Source of the DNA: Spirochaetia bacterium
Lineage (GTDB): Bacteria; Spirochaetota; Spirochaetia; Treponematales; Breznakiellaceae
Length of the DNA: 31,879 bases
Assembly (NCBI GenBank): GCA_025997595.1
Contig: BNUU01000018.1
Location: forward strand, 1-31,879
Reading direction: 5' to 3'
Both the position numbers and the translations under genes were made by a program. The notes below the pieces were generated by a model. It did no database searches and was not told where the DNA came from. It saw nothing but the letters and a program-made list of their open reading frames with translations. Shown here one piece after another: positions 22,443-31,879 of the stretch. How positions within the stretch are numbered: position 1 is the first letter of the stretch; each line of letters opens with the position of its first letter.

Positions 22443-24980
22443 TTACGCTACAAAATTATTTAGGGGTACGAAGTCTTTAATATACTCCGGTATGGCCCTG
22501 CGGAGTTCCGCTGTCAATGCCCGGAATGCTTCCCCGTAGGGGCTTACATTGAGCTGGCTGAAATCGCCCGTGTCTATTATATCCCTAAAGTCCGTATCGG
22601 TGATATAGGCGTTAAACACCGTTTTTGCGGAATCAAAATATGCCTCGCCGGGCATATACCGACTGTCAAATTTATCAAATTCCTCACTTAAGCGCTCATC
22701 TTTGGTCTTGAAATTAGAATCATTGGTGAGTATTTTCTCGATGATTTCCTTTAATCCAATACGCCAATCCACGTTTATTGCCTTCCGCAGTTTCTCCAAA
22801 GTAAAATAATCTGTTGGTTTGTTGAACACGTTTTTTTCGATATAGGTTAACAGTTCATCCCACTTCCCCGCTTCGTACTGCTCTTTAATGACGGGATGAT
22901 CACTTATGATGGTGTGACCAAACCGTTCAAAGAACATCCAGTCAACCTTCATCCCCTCGCTTCCTATTTCTTTCTGGTTCAGGGTACTTAGCCTGTCATC
23001 AATAGTACTGTTATACACATCAGACCAATTCGACGGTAAGGGTGAATCCCCTGCCCATTCGGCCTGCGGCTTTGATTTCGGCACTTTTAACACTTCATCG
23101 TAGTTAAACTTTTCCTCGAAGTATTCGCAGTTGGCAAAGAAGTCAAACAGCTTGAACCGGCTTTTCTGAACAGTATCCAACTGCTCTTTCTTTTTAGGAT
23201 CGATCATCTGCCCGGTAAAATCATGCTTCCGGGTTCCCCGGCCCTTTATCTGGATGAAATCGGTGGGGGAGAAAATCGGACGCATCAGACAGAGGTTGAG
23301 AATGTCGGGGCAGTCGTAGCCGGTGGTCATCATCCCCACGGTTACGCAGACACGAGCCTTACTGGTGATATAGGCGGGATCAAAATTGCCGGAGCCTAAT
23401 AGTTTGTTGTTGGCAAAGTTCACGGTAAACTGCTGGGCATCGGCAATCCGGGATGTTACCTGAATGGCAAAATCGGACTGGTATTTGCCGGGAAACATGG
23501 CGTGGGCATATTCATTCAAAATCTGGGTGATCTTTGCCGCATGGTTTTGGGAAACGCAGAAAACAATGGTCTTGCCGATCTCACGACTGATAGGGTCCGT
23601 CAGGGCGTTTTCCAGAAAGACCCTACAGAAGGCCCGGTTGGTATTATCGGAAAAGAATTTCTTCTCGTATTCCTCGTAGCCAAAAATCTCCTCCGCTTCT
23701 TCCCCGTCTTCATTCAGGGCAATTACCGCATAACCCTTATCAGAAAGCAGTTGGGTGGTAATCTCCGTCCGGGCATCAATCACTATTGGGTTTACCAGAA
23801 AGCCCTCTTTAACCCCGTCCAGCAATGAATAGCGGAAGGTCGGCTCCCCGGTCTCACAGCCGAAGGTTTTGTAGGAATCCAAAAGCAAACGCCGTTCCAA
23901 TTCTCTTGGATCATCGGCGCCTAATGCTGCGGCATCCACATGCTTCAGGTAATCCTTTGGCGTTGCGGTAAGCCCCAGCTTGTACCCGATGAAGTATTCA
24001 AACACCGCCCTACTGTTCCCGCCAATACTGCGGTGGGCTTCGTCGGAGATCACCAGTTGAAAATCGCCCGGCGCAAATTCCCGTTTGTACCGGTTCCTGG
24101 AAAGAAAGGTTTGAATGGTGGACACCACGATATTTGCATTGTGCCAGTCATCCCGGTGCTGCTTGTAAATGCGGGTGATGTAATCGGGCTTTAGATAGGC
24201 GTTAAAGGCTTTTTCGGCCTGCCGTTCCAGTTCCACCCTATCCACCAGAAACAGTACCCGCCGCCGGGCGTTTCCGGTCCGCAGAAAAAGCCGGATCACT
24301 GCGGCGGACACCAGGGTCTTTCCGGTTCCCGTAGCCATCTCAAAAAGGAAACGGTTTTTTTCGGCGGCAGCCGCCCGCTGCAGCGCCTGCACCGCCTTAA
24401 TTTGATAGGGCCGCAGGAACCGCAGATTATTTACCTTGATAAAATCGTTACGGGTTTTTTCATTCTGATACGATGGGTCTTTCTGGTAATCCGGCTTTTG
24501 GGTTTGCACAATATAATCACGGTCTATCAGTTCATCCGCCAGAGCTTTTCGATTCGGCTCGAATTCATCAATACTGTTCACATTTTCCGGGGAGGGAAAG
24601 CGGCTTATGATACTGGGGTTGCCGCACTCTAAATCCCAAAAATAGTGGCTGTTCCCGTTGGACAGAATGATGAACCGGCAATGCTGGGCTTCGGCATACC
24701 GCCGGGCCTGCTCTTTGCCGAACAGTGGGTTCTTATCCTCCGCCTTGGCTTCAAGCACGATAAAGGGATAGCCCTGATTATCAAGCATGAGGAAGTCGAT
24801 AAAGCCGTTTTTGGTTTTCTCAAAATCCTGACCGAATTCGTTAAACTTTGTTTCGGTGAGCTTTACATTGTTCTCTAAAAGGATATTTGCCTTACCATCG
24901 GGGGTGTCAAAAAAGCGCCAGCCGGATTCTTCAAGGAGTTTGTTGATCTTGATCCGGGCCTTCGCCTCTTTTGCCGCCAT
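22443..24980 (-). CDS. hsdR: Type I restriction endonuclease subunit HsdR
   Basis: ATP-dependent DNA translocase and nuclease of 845 residues. The N-terminal PD-(D/E)XK nuclease has GFIDFLMLDNQGYPFIVLEAKAED (D...ExK, about 57-82). The SF2 helicase core follows: Walker A FEMATGTGKTLVSA (about 217), DEAH box VISDEAHRSIGG (about 313), TATPKDY, and motif VI IQIKGRGTRKHDF (about 580). The C-terminal part resembles the EcoEI/KpnI-type R C-terminal domain that contacts the methylase. ATG 24980 begins the normal N-terminus. First gene of the operon, followed by the HsdM-HsdS fusion, so the system looks complete. Confidence 0.93.
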   Translation of the reverse strand: MAAKEAKARIKINKLLEESGWRFFDTPDGKANILLENNVKLTETKFNEFGQDFEKTKNGFIDFLMLDNQGYPFIVLEAKAEDKNPLFGKEQARRYAEAQHCRFIILSNGNSHYFWDLECGNPSIISRFPSPENVNSIDEFEPNRKALADELIDRDYIVQTQKPDYQKDPSYQNEKTRNDFIKVNNLRFLRPYQIKAVQALQRAAAAEKNRFLFEMATGTGKTLVSAAVIRLFLRTGNARRRVLFLVDRVELERQAEKAFNAYLKPDYITRIYKQHRDDWHNANIVVSTIQTFLSRNRYKREFAPGDFQLVISDEAHRSIGGNSRAVFEYFIGYKLGLTATPKDYLKHVDAAALGADDPRELERRLLLDSYKTFGCETGEPTFRYSLLDGVKEGFLVNPIVIDARTEITTQLLSDKGYAVIALNEDGEEAEEIFGYEEYEKKFFSDNTNRAFCRVFLENALTDPISREIGKTIVFCVSQNHAAKITQILNEYAHAMFPGKYQSDFAIQVTSRIADAQQFTVNFANNKLLGSGNFDPAYITSKARVCVTVGMMTTGYDCPDILNLCLMRPIFSPTDFIQIKGRGTRKHDFTGQMIDPKKKEQLDTVQKSRFKLFDFFANCEYFEEKFNYDEVLKVPKSKPQAEWAGDSPLPSNWSDVYNSTIDDRLSTLNQKEIGSEGMKVDWMFFERFGHTIISDHPVIKEQYEAGKWDELLTYIEKNVFNKPTDYFTLEKLRKAINVDWRIGLKEIIEKILTNDSNFKTKDERLSEEFDKFDSRYMPGEAYFDSAKTVFNAYITDTDFRDIIDTGDFSQLNVSPYGEAFRALTAELRRAIPEYIKDFVPLNNFVA

Positions 24981-25010
24981 GGAACCGCCTTTTTCGGCCC
25001 AGTATACCCT

Positions 25011-25154
25011 ATGTCAAATATTTCTGTAAGACTTAATTGCAGCCGGGACATCCTTTCCCTGCCTGCCGAAGACCGTAATGATCTGTACCGTATTTTGAAC
25101 AAAATGCTCAGAAAAAATCAGCTTGAAAGGCAAAGTTTAGCTTCTAATCTTTAA
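25011..25154 (+). CDS. Possible small protein, 47 aa
   Basis: A complete frame from ATG to TAA between hsdR and uvrA, on the uvrA strand. The peptide begins [18 protein letters not shown] and continues with a charged helix ([21 protein letters not shown]), a plausible two-part small protein. No Shine-Dalgarno is present. It resembles small antitoxin or DNA-binding proteins only in general character. May be a remnant. Confidence 0.4.
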   Translation: MSNISVRLNCSRDILSLPAEDRNDLYRILNKMLRKNQLERQSLASNL

Positions 25155-25175
25155 TATATCGTTTTTCTTCCATAC

Positions 25176-25204
25176 TTGAAAATCCCCCCTATACGGGGTA
25201 TCCT
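25176..25204 (+). promoter_or_regulatory. Promoter close to the uvrA start
   Basis: TTGAAA (25176-25181), 17 bases, TATCCT (25199-25204), then only 9 bases to ATG 25214. The spacer carries the near-palindrome CCCCTATACGGGG. The predicted leader is 0-3 bases, and no Shine-Dalgarno exists, so a leaderless mRNA is likely. Confidence 0.45.
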
Positions 25205-25213
25205 TCCCCCACA

Positions 25214-28150
25214 ATGGACAAGCTCATCATAAAGGGCGCGCGGGAGCACAACCTTAAAAATATTGACCTGGAACTGCCCAGGGATAAACTTATTGTCATT
25301 TCCGGCCTTTCCGGCTCGGGGAAGAGTTCCCTGGCTTTTGATACGATTTTTGCCGAGGGGCAGCGGCGCTATGTGGAGAGCCTTTCCGCCTATGCCCGGC
25401 AGTTTTTGGGTCGCATGGACAAGCCCGACCTGGATTACATCGAGGGGCTTTCTCCGGCTATTTCCATTGAGCAGAAAACCACCCACCGGAACCCCCGTTC
25501 CACCGTGGGGACGGTGACCGAAATCTACGACTACTATCGCCTCCTCTACGCCCGTATCGGCGTTCCCCATTGTCCCCAGTGCGGCAGGGAGATCCGGGAA
25601 CAGCCCGTGGACCAGATCATCGACACGATCATGGCCATGGGGGAGGGTGTGCGCATCCAGCTTTTGGCCCCGGTGATCCGGGGGAAGAAGGGGGAGCATC
25701 AGAAAATCGTAGAGGATGCCCGGAAGGCCGGGTTTGCCCGGGCCCGGATCGACGGGGTGGTGGTGAACCTGGACGACGAAACCGCCATCAAGCTTGATAA
25801 ACAGAAAAAACATTCCATAGAGATTGTGGTGGACCGGTTGGTGATCAGTGCTGAAATCCGCTCCCGGCTGGCGGAGTCTGTGGAGGCCGCCCTCAACGCG
25901 GCGGACGGGATCATGCTGGTGGCGGTGCAGAAGGGGGACGGCAAAGGCGGCCGTGCCGAAGATGGCGCCAAGGGCGGCGGCGCAGGCGGTTCAACCGAGC
26001 ATTTTTTCAGCCAGAAAAACGCCTGCCCGGACTGCGGCATCTCCATCCCGGAATTGCAGCCCCGGCTCTTTTCCTTCAACAACCCCTACGGGGCCTGCCC
26101 GGCCTGTTCCGGCCTGGGGGTAAAGCTGGAATTCGATCCCGATCTGGTCATCCCCAACCGGTCCCTGTCCTTTAATGAAGGGGGCTGCGTCCCCTATAAT
26201 CCCGACGCCCCCTGGTATCGCAGCCGTTTTGAGGCTCTGGCAAAGCATTTCAGGTTCAGCCTGAATACTCCCTTTAAGGACCTGCCCAAAAAGGTGATGG
26301 ACGCCATCCTCTATGGTACCAAGGATGATATTGAGATCCACTACAAGAACAAGGAAGGAACCAACCATTTTGATTACAACTCCCGGTTCCTCGGGGTTCT
26401 GGAGGAGCTGAAGCGCCGGTACATTGAAACCCAGTCCTCTGGGGTAAAGGACTGGCTGGAAAAGTTCATGAGCCAGAAGCCCTGCGAGGAATGCGGGGGC
26501 AAGCGGCTCAAGCCGGAGGCCCTGGGGGTCACCGTGGGGGGCAAGAACATCTGGGAACTTTCCAGCTTTTCGGTCACCGATTCCCTCAAATTTTTCGATT
26601 CCATCAGATTCAATAAAAACGAAAAGAAGATCAGTTACCAGATTTTGAAGGAGATTAACGCCCGGCTGGGGTTCATGCAGAACGTGGGGCTGGATTACCT
26701 CACCCTGGAACGCAAGTCCGCCACTTTATCAGGCGGCGAAGCCCAGCGGATAAGGCTGGCCACCCAGATTGGGTCGAGCCTTGTGGGGGTGCTCTACATC
26801 CTGGACGAGCCGAGTATCGGCCTCCACCAGCGGGATAACCAGCGGCTCATCGACACCCTGCTGTATTTACGCAACCTGGGCAACACCCTCATTGTGGTGG
26901 AGCATGACGAGCAGACCCTCCGCACCGCCGACTACATCGTGGACCTGGGGCCCGGCGCCGGGGTTCACGGCGGCGAGGTTGTGGCCCAGGGGACGCCAAA
27001 GGAGGTGATGGCCATTGAAGGCAGCCTCACCGGCCAATACCTGGCGGGGACCCTGACCATGAAGATCCCCCAAAAGCGGCGGCAGGGGAACGGCAATTTC
27101 CTGCGTCTGACCGGTGTCACCGAGCACAACCTCAAGGGCATCGACGTGGAAATTCCCCTGGGGGTTTTTACCTGCATCACCGGGGTCTCCGGTTCCGGCA
27201 AGTCCACCCTGCTGAGTGATGTGCTCTACCCGGCCCTGGCGAATCAGGTTTACGGTTCCAACCACGCGGAAGGGGAATATGAGGCCATGGAGGGGGCGGA
27301 ATTTATCGACAAGGTGATCGATATCGATCAGAGCCCCATCGGGCGCACCCCCCGGTCAAACCCCGCCACCTACGTGGGGGTCTTTTCCGGTATCCGGGAC
27401 CTCTTCGCCAGCATCCCGGAGGCGAAGATGAGGGGCTACAAGCCGGGGCGTTTTTCCTTCAATGTCCGGGGCGGACGCTGCGAAAACTGCTCCGGAGACG
27501 GGACCATCAAAATCGAGATGAATTTCCTCCCCGATGTGTATATCACCTGCGATGTATGCCACGGCCGGCGCTTCAACAAGGAAACCCTGGAAATCCGGTT
27601 TAAGGGCAAGAATATCGCCGATGTGCTGGACATGACCATCGAGGAAGCGGCGGATTTTTTCGTCTCCATACCCCACATAAGCCGGAAGATGGACACCCTC
27701 CTCTCGGTGGGCCTGGGCTACGTCAAGCTGGGGCAGTCCGCCCTCACCCTTTCCGGGGGGGAGGCCCAGCGGGTCAAGCTGGCCCTGGAACTTTCCAAGC
27801 GATCCACCGGCAAAACCCTCTATATACTGGACGAGCCCACCACGGGGCTCCACTTTGCCGATGTGAAGCAGCTCATGGAGGTGATCCAGCGGCTGGTGGA
27901 CCAGGGGAACACCGTGGTGATGATCGAGCACAACCTGGATGTGCTGCTCCAGGCGGACCACCTGATCGACCTGGGGCCCGAGGGGGGCGACAAGGGCGGG
28001 AAAGTGGTGGTTACCGGAACCCCCGAAAAGGTGGCGGACCATACCCGGTCTTATACGGGGCTCTATATCAAAGAATTACTGGATCGGAACCGGTCAAACC
28101 GGAAGGCTGCTTCGGGGCAGGGCGCCCGAAAAACCGGATCTTCCCGGTAA
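25214..28150 (+). CDS. uvrA: Excinuclease ABC subunit A
   Basis: The damage-recognition ATPase of nucleotide excision repair, which loads UvrB at lesions. The 978-residue protein carries both ABC modules: Walker [10 protein letters not shown] (about 32-40) and GVSGSGKST (about 657), signatures [12 protein letters not shown] (about 505) and [12 protein letters not shown] (about 845), Walker [11 protein letters not shown] and [10 protein letters not shown]. Zinc-binding Cys clusters occur at CPQCGRE (about 119), CPDCG...CPACSG (about 274-300), and CENCSG...CDVCHG (about 755-780). A Gly-rich loop ([17 protein letters not shown], about 240-256) is a variable insertion. The gene is followed 2 bases later by the LptD-like gene, a probable shared transcript. 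Confidence 0.97.
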   Translation: MDKLIIKGAREHNLKNIDLELPRDKLIVISGLSGSGKSSLAFDTIFAEGQRRYVESLSAYARQFLGRMDKPDLDYIEGLSPAISIEQKTTHRNPRSTVGTVTEIYDYYRLLYARIGVPHCPQCGREIREQPVDQIIDTIMAMGEGVRIQLLAPVIRGKKGEHQKIVEDARKAGFARARIDGVVVNLDDETAIKLDKQKKHSIEIVVDRLVISAEIRSRLAESVEAALNAADGIMLVAVQKGDGKGGRAEDGAKGGGAGGSTEHFFSQKNACPDCGISIPELQPRLFSFNNPYGACPACSGLGVKLEFDPDLVIPNRSLSFNEGGCVPYNPDAPWYRSRFEALAKHFRFSLNTPFKDLPKKVMDAILYGTKDDIEIHYKNKEGTNHFDYNSRFLGVLEELKRRYIETQSSGVKDWLEKFMSQKPCEECGGKRLKPEALGVTVGGKNIWELSSFSVTDSLKFFDSIRFNKNEKKISYQILKEINARLGFMQNVGLDYLTLERKSATLSGGEAQRIRLATQIGSSLVGVLYILDEPSIGLHQRDNQRLIDTLLYLRNLGNTLIVVEHDEQTLRTADYIVDLGPGAGVHGGEVVAQGTPKEVMAIEGSLTGQYLAGTLTMKIPQKRRQGNGNFLRLTGVTEHNLKGIDVEIPLGVFTCITGVSGSGKSTLLSDVLYPALANQVYGSNHAEGEYEAMEGAEFIDKVIDIDQSPIGRTPRSNPATYVGVFSGIRDLFASIPEAKMRGYKPGRFSFNVRGGRCENCSGDGTIKIEMNFLPDVYITCDVCHGRRFNKETLEIRFKGKNIADVLDMTIEEAADFFVSIPHISRKMDTLLSVGLGYVKLGQSALTLSGGEAQRVKLALELSKRSTGKTLYILDEPTTGLHFADVKQLMEVIQRLVDQGNTVVMIEHNLDVLLQADHLIDLGPEGGDKGGKVVVTGTPEKVADHTRSYTGLYIKELLDRNRSNRKAASGQGARKTGSSR

Positions 28151-28152
28151 CT

Positions 28153-31100
28153 ATGAGCGGCGCCCAGTCCCGGTTTGCAAGCATAATCCTCTTGGTTATT
28201 ATGCTGTTTTTTTCCCATGCCCTGACCGTTCACGCTCAAACAGCCGGAGACGGGGCCGGGGAAATTCCCGCAGCGCCCTCCGAGGGTGTCTCCGGGGATG
28301 CCGCTGCGGAAGCGTCTATTATCAATATGGATATCAGGACCTCCACCCTGACGGAGTTGGCCTCCTGGTGCCGGAGCCTGGGGCTTTCCGAAGGGGGGAC
28401 CAGGGATGAACTGGTAAAACGGCTGCGGGATCATTTTCATGTAACCGCCCCGGCCGACCTTGCCCAGGAAGCAACCAACAAAAAGGTCATTACCATCGAA
28501 TCCGCAAGGAGTACCGAATATTTTACCCTGGAGGAAGTGGACGAGGAATATGCCCGGCTCCGGGGGGATGTTATAGTCAGTCTGAAGGATGGGGATGCCC
28601 TGCACCGGATAACGGCCCGGGAAATTCTCTATAACCGGACCCGGAATATTATTACCGCCGCCGGGGGGGTACAGTACATCAAGGAGTCAGGAGAAACCAT
28701 CGAAACCTTTAGGGGGGACAACATCACCGTCAACCTGGATGACTGGTCCAGTATCTTTTTGGACGGTGTTTCGGAACGGTCCCTCCAGAGTGATGAAACC
28801 ACCTACCGTTTTGCGGGGACGGTGATTTCCCGCAGCAACGAGGATGTGACGATCCTTACCAATGCGGAAATCACCAATGCCAGTAATCCGGAAGCTTTTT
28901 GGTCCCTGAAGGCCGGAAAGATATGGCTCCTGCCGGGATCGGATTTTGCCATCCGCAACGCCGTCCTCAAGGTGGGGGAAATTCCCGTTTTATGGTTCCC
29001 CTTCTTTTATTGGCCCTCCGATGAGATAGTTTTCCACCCCGTGCTGGGCATGCGTTCCCGGGAAGGGTCTTTTGTACAGACCACCACCTATGTCCTGGGC
29101 CGGCCCACGGCCACCGCCACGTCGGAAAGTTCCCTTACCCAAATGATGGGGAACAGCTCGGATATGGAAAAGGTGCGGGAGGGGATATTTCTGCGAAGCA
29201 CCGGCAAAAAGGAAATGAATCCCAATGAGACCAGTCTGAAGGTGCTTGTTGATCTCTATGCCAATCTGGGGGTCTATCTGGGGACCGAACTGGTATTACC
29301 CAAGAAGGGCGTACTCAGCTCCTTCCAGCTGTCCGGCGGGCTGGGGTTTACCCGGGACGTGAAACAGGTAGGGGGTAATTATACTCCCTTTACCCGGTAC
29401 GATGGGACCAGCGACTGGAACAAATCCCGGCTTTTTTCCTGGAATGCTCCCTTCCGTTTCCGGCTTAAGACAAACGGTTCCCTGGGGTGGAAGTATGGTT
29501 CCCTGTCCTGGGCTGTTCCCTTTTATTCCGATCCCTACGTGGATAAGGATTTTCTAAACCGGTCCGAGGTAATGGACTGGGTCAGCATGATACAGGGGAA
29601 CTCTCGGAAAGAAGAAATAGATGAAACCACCGATACCACCATTCTGGGGACCTATGAGTGGCGGCTGAACGGAGCGGTAACGCCCCCCCTTCCTGATAAG
29701 GTTCGTCCCTATATTTCGACCCTTTCCCTTTCCAGTTTTACCAGTACCATGGCCTTCGGGAGGCGTTCTGCCAAAAGCATAGCCAGCAAAAATTATTCCC
29801 CCAGCCGGGAATTTTTCTTCCCCAACAAATTTACCCTCTATTCCATGAGTGTATCCATCGCCGGAACCCCCCTGACCCTTGGGGCCAATAAAACAACGGC
29901 GGAAAAGGACCCTCCGCCGGAGGATGATCCCTTCAAGAATATCGGCCTCCCCCGTTCCCCCTGGGGGGAGGCTGCGGCGGAAGAAGCCGCCAGGGCCGCC
30001 ACAGGTACGGTGAACCTGGTTCCCCCGGTGCTGGGTCAGCGTTTTGACATCAAGAAAACCGGGGGGCCCCGGTTCAGTATCGACTACCGGCTTACCCCTT
30101 CCGCCGCCTCGGAGCTTCAGTTTCGGACCGGTCATTTGCAAGAGGCTGAGGATGTTGATTGGAGCAAGGTTTCTTCGATACTTTCTACCATCCAGGGGGA
30201 CGCAAGCACTTCCTTTGGCCTGAGCCATGCCGACGGGCTCTATTCAAACACCTTCAGGCTGAGCGGCGCCGGTACCTGGCGGGATTACACCTACATCAAC
30301 GAAGATGCGGAGGAGGTTGCCGGCGGAAAAAAAACGGCCTTCCAGAACTCCGGGGCGAATGCCGCAACCTACTTTTCCTCTTCCTACGACTTTAGTTCTA
30401 CCGTAAAGCCCCTGTACCGTAACGCCGTATGGGGAAATTCAAGCCTCCAGTATTCATTTAAGGGACTCATGGCAAAGTCGGTCTTTAAGAACAACAAGGC
30501 CGATTCCGGCCTCACCATGCAGGATGAACCGGAATGGGATATACAATACGGCTCCTGGGACAAGGATAACCTGGATTCCCATCAGTTTATCACCAATCTT
30601 GCCGCAAATGTGAGGGATAAGCTCCAAACTTTTACCCTGACGGCGGATCTTCCCCCCAAGGATCCGACCCTTACGGGGAATGCTACCCTGCGGGCCTGGA
30701 TCAGCGAGACCAGTCTTAATATGCGGGTTGTCAACCCTGCGGATGATGATACACGGAAAATGGAACCCTTTCGGCTGACCGAGACCCTCCGGTTCGGGAC
30801 TTTTGGCTCCCTTTCGCAGACCATGGTGCTTGATCCGGAAATAAGGGAATATACCAACCTTACCACCAGCCTTACCCTTTGGGGATTTACCACCTCCTAT
30901 ACGGCGGTCCGCTCGGTACCCTATGTTTTCAACTATAACAATCCCGACGGGAGTGAAAACGGGTGGAGGCTGAATCCCAACAAGATAGAGATACTCCACC
31001 CCCAGGAACTGAGCTTTGGCTATGTCCAGAACTTCAAAAAGGTAGAATTCTGGAAAAAGCGGCTTTCCTTTTCTTTCAATGTTAGTACCAAAATGACCTT

Positions 31101-31563
31101 CGATCTTCAGCGTTATACCTATTCCCGGCTTAATTTCAATCTGGGATTTATCCTGGGGATAACCAAATTTCTCGATCTTTCCTTTTCCGCCACCTCGGAA
31201 AATGCCTCAATATACCGGTATTTCAGGAACATGCCCGGTTTTTGGCTCCCCATTTCCGCTGAAATGGGGGACGGCCCCCAGAACAACTTTTTCCGGGATC
31301 TCTTCAATTCTTTCCGGTTTGGCAATGATGAGGCGCGGAGACTTTCCGGTTTCAAGCTGAAGTCCCTTAAGTTCGAGGCAACCCACCACCTGGGGGACTG
31401 GAACGCCAAGCTGGGGATGACCGTCTCCCCCTATCTTGACCGGGCCCCAACTACCCCTGTCTATAAACTCAACAACGAAATTTCCTTTGTGGTCCAGTGG
31501 ATCCCCATCAGCGAAATAAAAACCGAGATGGCAAAGGACAAGGGCGAGTGGACCTTTAAGTAG
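28153..31563 (+). CDS. LptD/OstA-like outer-membrane assembly protein with N-terminal SAP-like motif
   Basis: A 1136-residue exported protein. The signal peptide (1-29) has a hydrophobic core ILLVIMLFFSHALTV and cleavage after VHA. Residues about 57-95 form a SAP-like helix-extended loop-helix (LTELASWCRSLGLSEGGTRD then ELVKRL), unexpected in an envelope protein. An OstA/LptA-type beta-jellyroll region follows (about 125-260; ARLRGDVIVSLKDGDALHRI, with GGVQYIKES), then a long beta-barrel rich in alternating aromatic strands. LptD inserts lipopolysaccharide or related lipids into the outer membrane; treponemes carry such a homologue although many lack classic LPS. The last residues (ISEIKTEMAKDKGEWTFK) extend beyond the barrel. 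Translation starts 2 bases after uvrA, with no Shine-Dalgarno. Confidence 0.85.
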   Translation: MSGAQSRFASIILLVIMLFFSHALTVHAQTAGDGAGEIPAAPSEGVSGDAAAEASIINMDIRTSTLTELASWCRSLGLSEGGTRDELVKRLRDHFHVTAPADLAQEATNKKVITIESARSTEYFTLEEVDEEYARLRGDVIVSLKDGDALHRITAREILYNRTRNIITAAGGVQYIKESGETIETFRGDNITVNLDDWSSIFLDGVSERSLQSDETTYRFAGTVISRSNEDVTILTNAEITNASNPEAFWSLKAGKIWLLPGSDFAIRNAVLKVGEIPVLWFPFFYWPSDEIVFHPVLGMRSREGSFVQTTTYVLGRPTATATSESSLTQMMGNSSDMEKVREGIFLRSTGKKEMNPNETSLKVLVDLYANLGVYLGTELVLPKKGVLSSFQLSGGLGFTRDVKQVGGNYTPFTRYDGTSDWNKSRLFSWNAPFRFRLKTNGSLGWKYGSLSWAVPFYSDPYVDKDFLNRSEVMDWVSMIQGNSRKEEIDETTDTTILGTYEWRLNGAVTPPLPDKVRPYISTLSLSSFTSTMAFGRRSAKSIASKNYSPSREFFFPNKFTLYSMSVSIAGTPLTLGANKTTAEKDPPPEDDPFKNIGLPRSPWGEAAAEEAARAATGTVNLVPPVLGQRFDIKKTGGPRFSIDYRLTPSAASELQFRTGHLQEAEDVDWSKVSSILSTIQGDASTSFGLSHADGLYSNTFRLSGAGTWRDYTYINEDAEEVAGGKKTAFQNSGANAATYFSSSYDFSSTVKPLYRNAVWGNSSLQYSFKGLMAKSVFKNNKADSGLTMQDEPEWDIQYGSWDKDNLDSHQFITNLAANVRDKLQTFTLTADLPPKDPTLTGNATLRAWISETSLNMRVVNPADDDTRKMEPFRLTETLRFGTFGSLSQTMVLDPEIREYTNLTTSLTLWGFTTSYTAVRSVPYVFNYNNPDGSENGWRLNPNKIEILHPQELSFGYVQNFKKVEFWKKRLSFSFNVSTKMTFDLQRYTYSRLNFNLGFILGITKFLDLSFSATSENASIYRYFRNMPGFWLPISAEMGDGPQNNFFRDLFNSFRFGNDEARRLSGFKLKSLKFEATHHLGDWNAKLGMTVSPYLDRAPTTPVYKLNNEISFVVQWIPISEIKTEMAKDKGEWTFK

Positions 31564-31629
31564 TGTCCGCGGGGGGCCGGGGCTCCTGCATTTCCTTTCA
31601 GATTTTGAAAAATCACCAATTTTCCGATT

Positions 31630-31740
31630 ATTTTTCAGAAATTTTCAAAAAAAGTTGATATTTTGTTTCCTCTGCGATATATTACTTGGTAATGACAATT
31701 CATAACCCGGTTAATTGCCGGCAAATAACCTTTAACACCT
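31630..31740 (+). repeat. Right copy of terminal inverted repeat with outward promoter
   Basis: Contains TTTTTCAGAAA, a core of 34 bases from AGTTGATA that differs from the left copy at one base, a CCGG-TTAATTG-CCGG hairpin (31707-31721) and ATAACCTTTA (31725-31734). A 10-base insertion of T/C/A-rich sequence before the core distinguishes it from the left copy. Confidence 0.8.
31655..31683 (+). promoter_or_regulatory. Outward sigma70-type promoter, right end
   Basis: TTGATA (31655-31660), 17 bases, TATATT (31678-31683). It mirrors the left-end promoter and would drive transcription out of the window through the pyrimidine-rich tract. Confidence 0.6.
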
Positions 31741-31879
31741 CCACCCCCTCCCCTTCTCACCCTTCCCTTCCCAGCCCCCTCCTCCCACTCCATTCCCTTG
31801 ACTCGTCCTCCCCCTCCCTTTCTTCACTCTCTCCTTGCATCTCTGTCCGTTCCTCTCTCTTTTACCTACCGTTTCTCGC
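31741..31879. repeat. Pyrimidine-rich low-complexity tract at right end
   Basis: About 140 bases almost entirely C and T, without exact repeat unit or open coding character, becoming slightly more mixed toward the end. It is the counterpart of the G-rich tract at 1-110 on the opposite strand. Confidence 0.6.

Noticed and set aside
25151..25813. Long minus-strand ORFs opposite uvrA (also 26867-27265, 27356-28042)
   Set aside because: Shadows of the high-GC uvrA frame, rich in Pro/Gly/His and without family features.
31564..31600. Terminator after the LptD-like gene
   Set aside because: The GC-rich GGGGC/GCTCC pairing is short and needs a G-U pair; the T tract is broken.
1..31879. CRISPR array, retron or diversity-generating retroelement
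   Set aside because: No regularly spaced repeats, reverse transcriptase or cas-like gene is present anywhere in the window.
1..31879. Circular element inferred from matching ends
   Set aside because: The end sequences are inverted, not direct, repeats, so they do not indicate a circle.

Overview
The window looks like one contig from a Gram-negative, strictly fermentative spirochaete, most likely a gut Treponema-like organism. This is inferred from an LptD-like outer-membrane protein behind uvrA, a DUF2259-type secreted protein, a tRNA gene without encoded CCA, moderate to high GC housekeeping genes and a complete anaerobic 4-hydroxybutyrate pathway. No rRNA is present, so the species cannot be fixed.

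Layout. 1-261 and 31564-31879 are the two ends. They carry an inverted, diverged copy of the same sequence: an outward-facing sigma70-type promoter, a small CCGG hairpin and an ATAACCTTTA box, followed by a low-complexity tract that is pyrimidine-rich on the outward strand. 262-2946 holds four poorly characterised or envelope-related genes. 2996-11727, all on the minus strand, is the metabolic core: 4-hydroxybutyrate dehydrogenase, a PAS/AAA+/Fis sigma54 activator, 4-hydroxybutyryl-CoA dehydratase, 4-hydroxybutyrate CoA-transferase, a small Cys-rich protein, thiolase, crotonase and 3-hydroxybutyryl-CoA dehydrogenase. Together these link succinic semialdehyde/4-hydroxybutyrate through crotonyl-CoA to two acetyl-CoA. 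The dehydratase operon has a textbook -24/-12 promoter and two matching 20-bp palindromes upstream of it, which are the probable binding sites of the activator encoded next door. A conditional-looking terminator stands in front of the dehydrogenase-activator pair.

11848-13534 is decayed DNA: a frame-disrupted unknown gene, a tRNA-Val(CAC), and a truncated, frameshifted four-carbon acid sugar kinase remnant abutting the tRNA promoter.

13847-24980 is an accessory/defence island: a DUF4143-type ATPase, a YhcG-like PDDEXK nuclease in a chain of overlapping small ORFs, an antitoxin-like gene without a toxin bracketed by short repeats, a strongly AT-rich two-gene ATPase-plus-unknown-partner operon with its own consensus promoter, and a type I restriction system whose methylase and specificity subunits are fused. 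25011-31563 returns to housekeeping: a possible small ORF, uvrA, and the LptD-like gene, which carries an unexpected SAP-like motif after its signal peptide.

The best candidates for something not yet described are the AT-rich ATPase/partner pair (17198-19654), the sigma54-controlled 4-hydroxybutyrate regulon with its sites, and the paired outward-promoter repeats at the ends (which may partly be an assembly effect).
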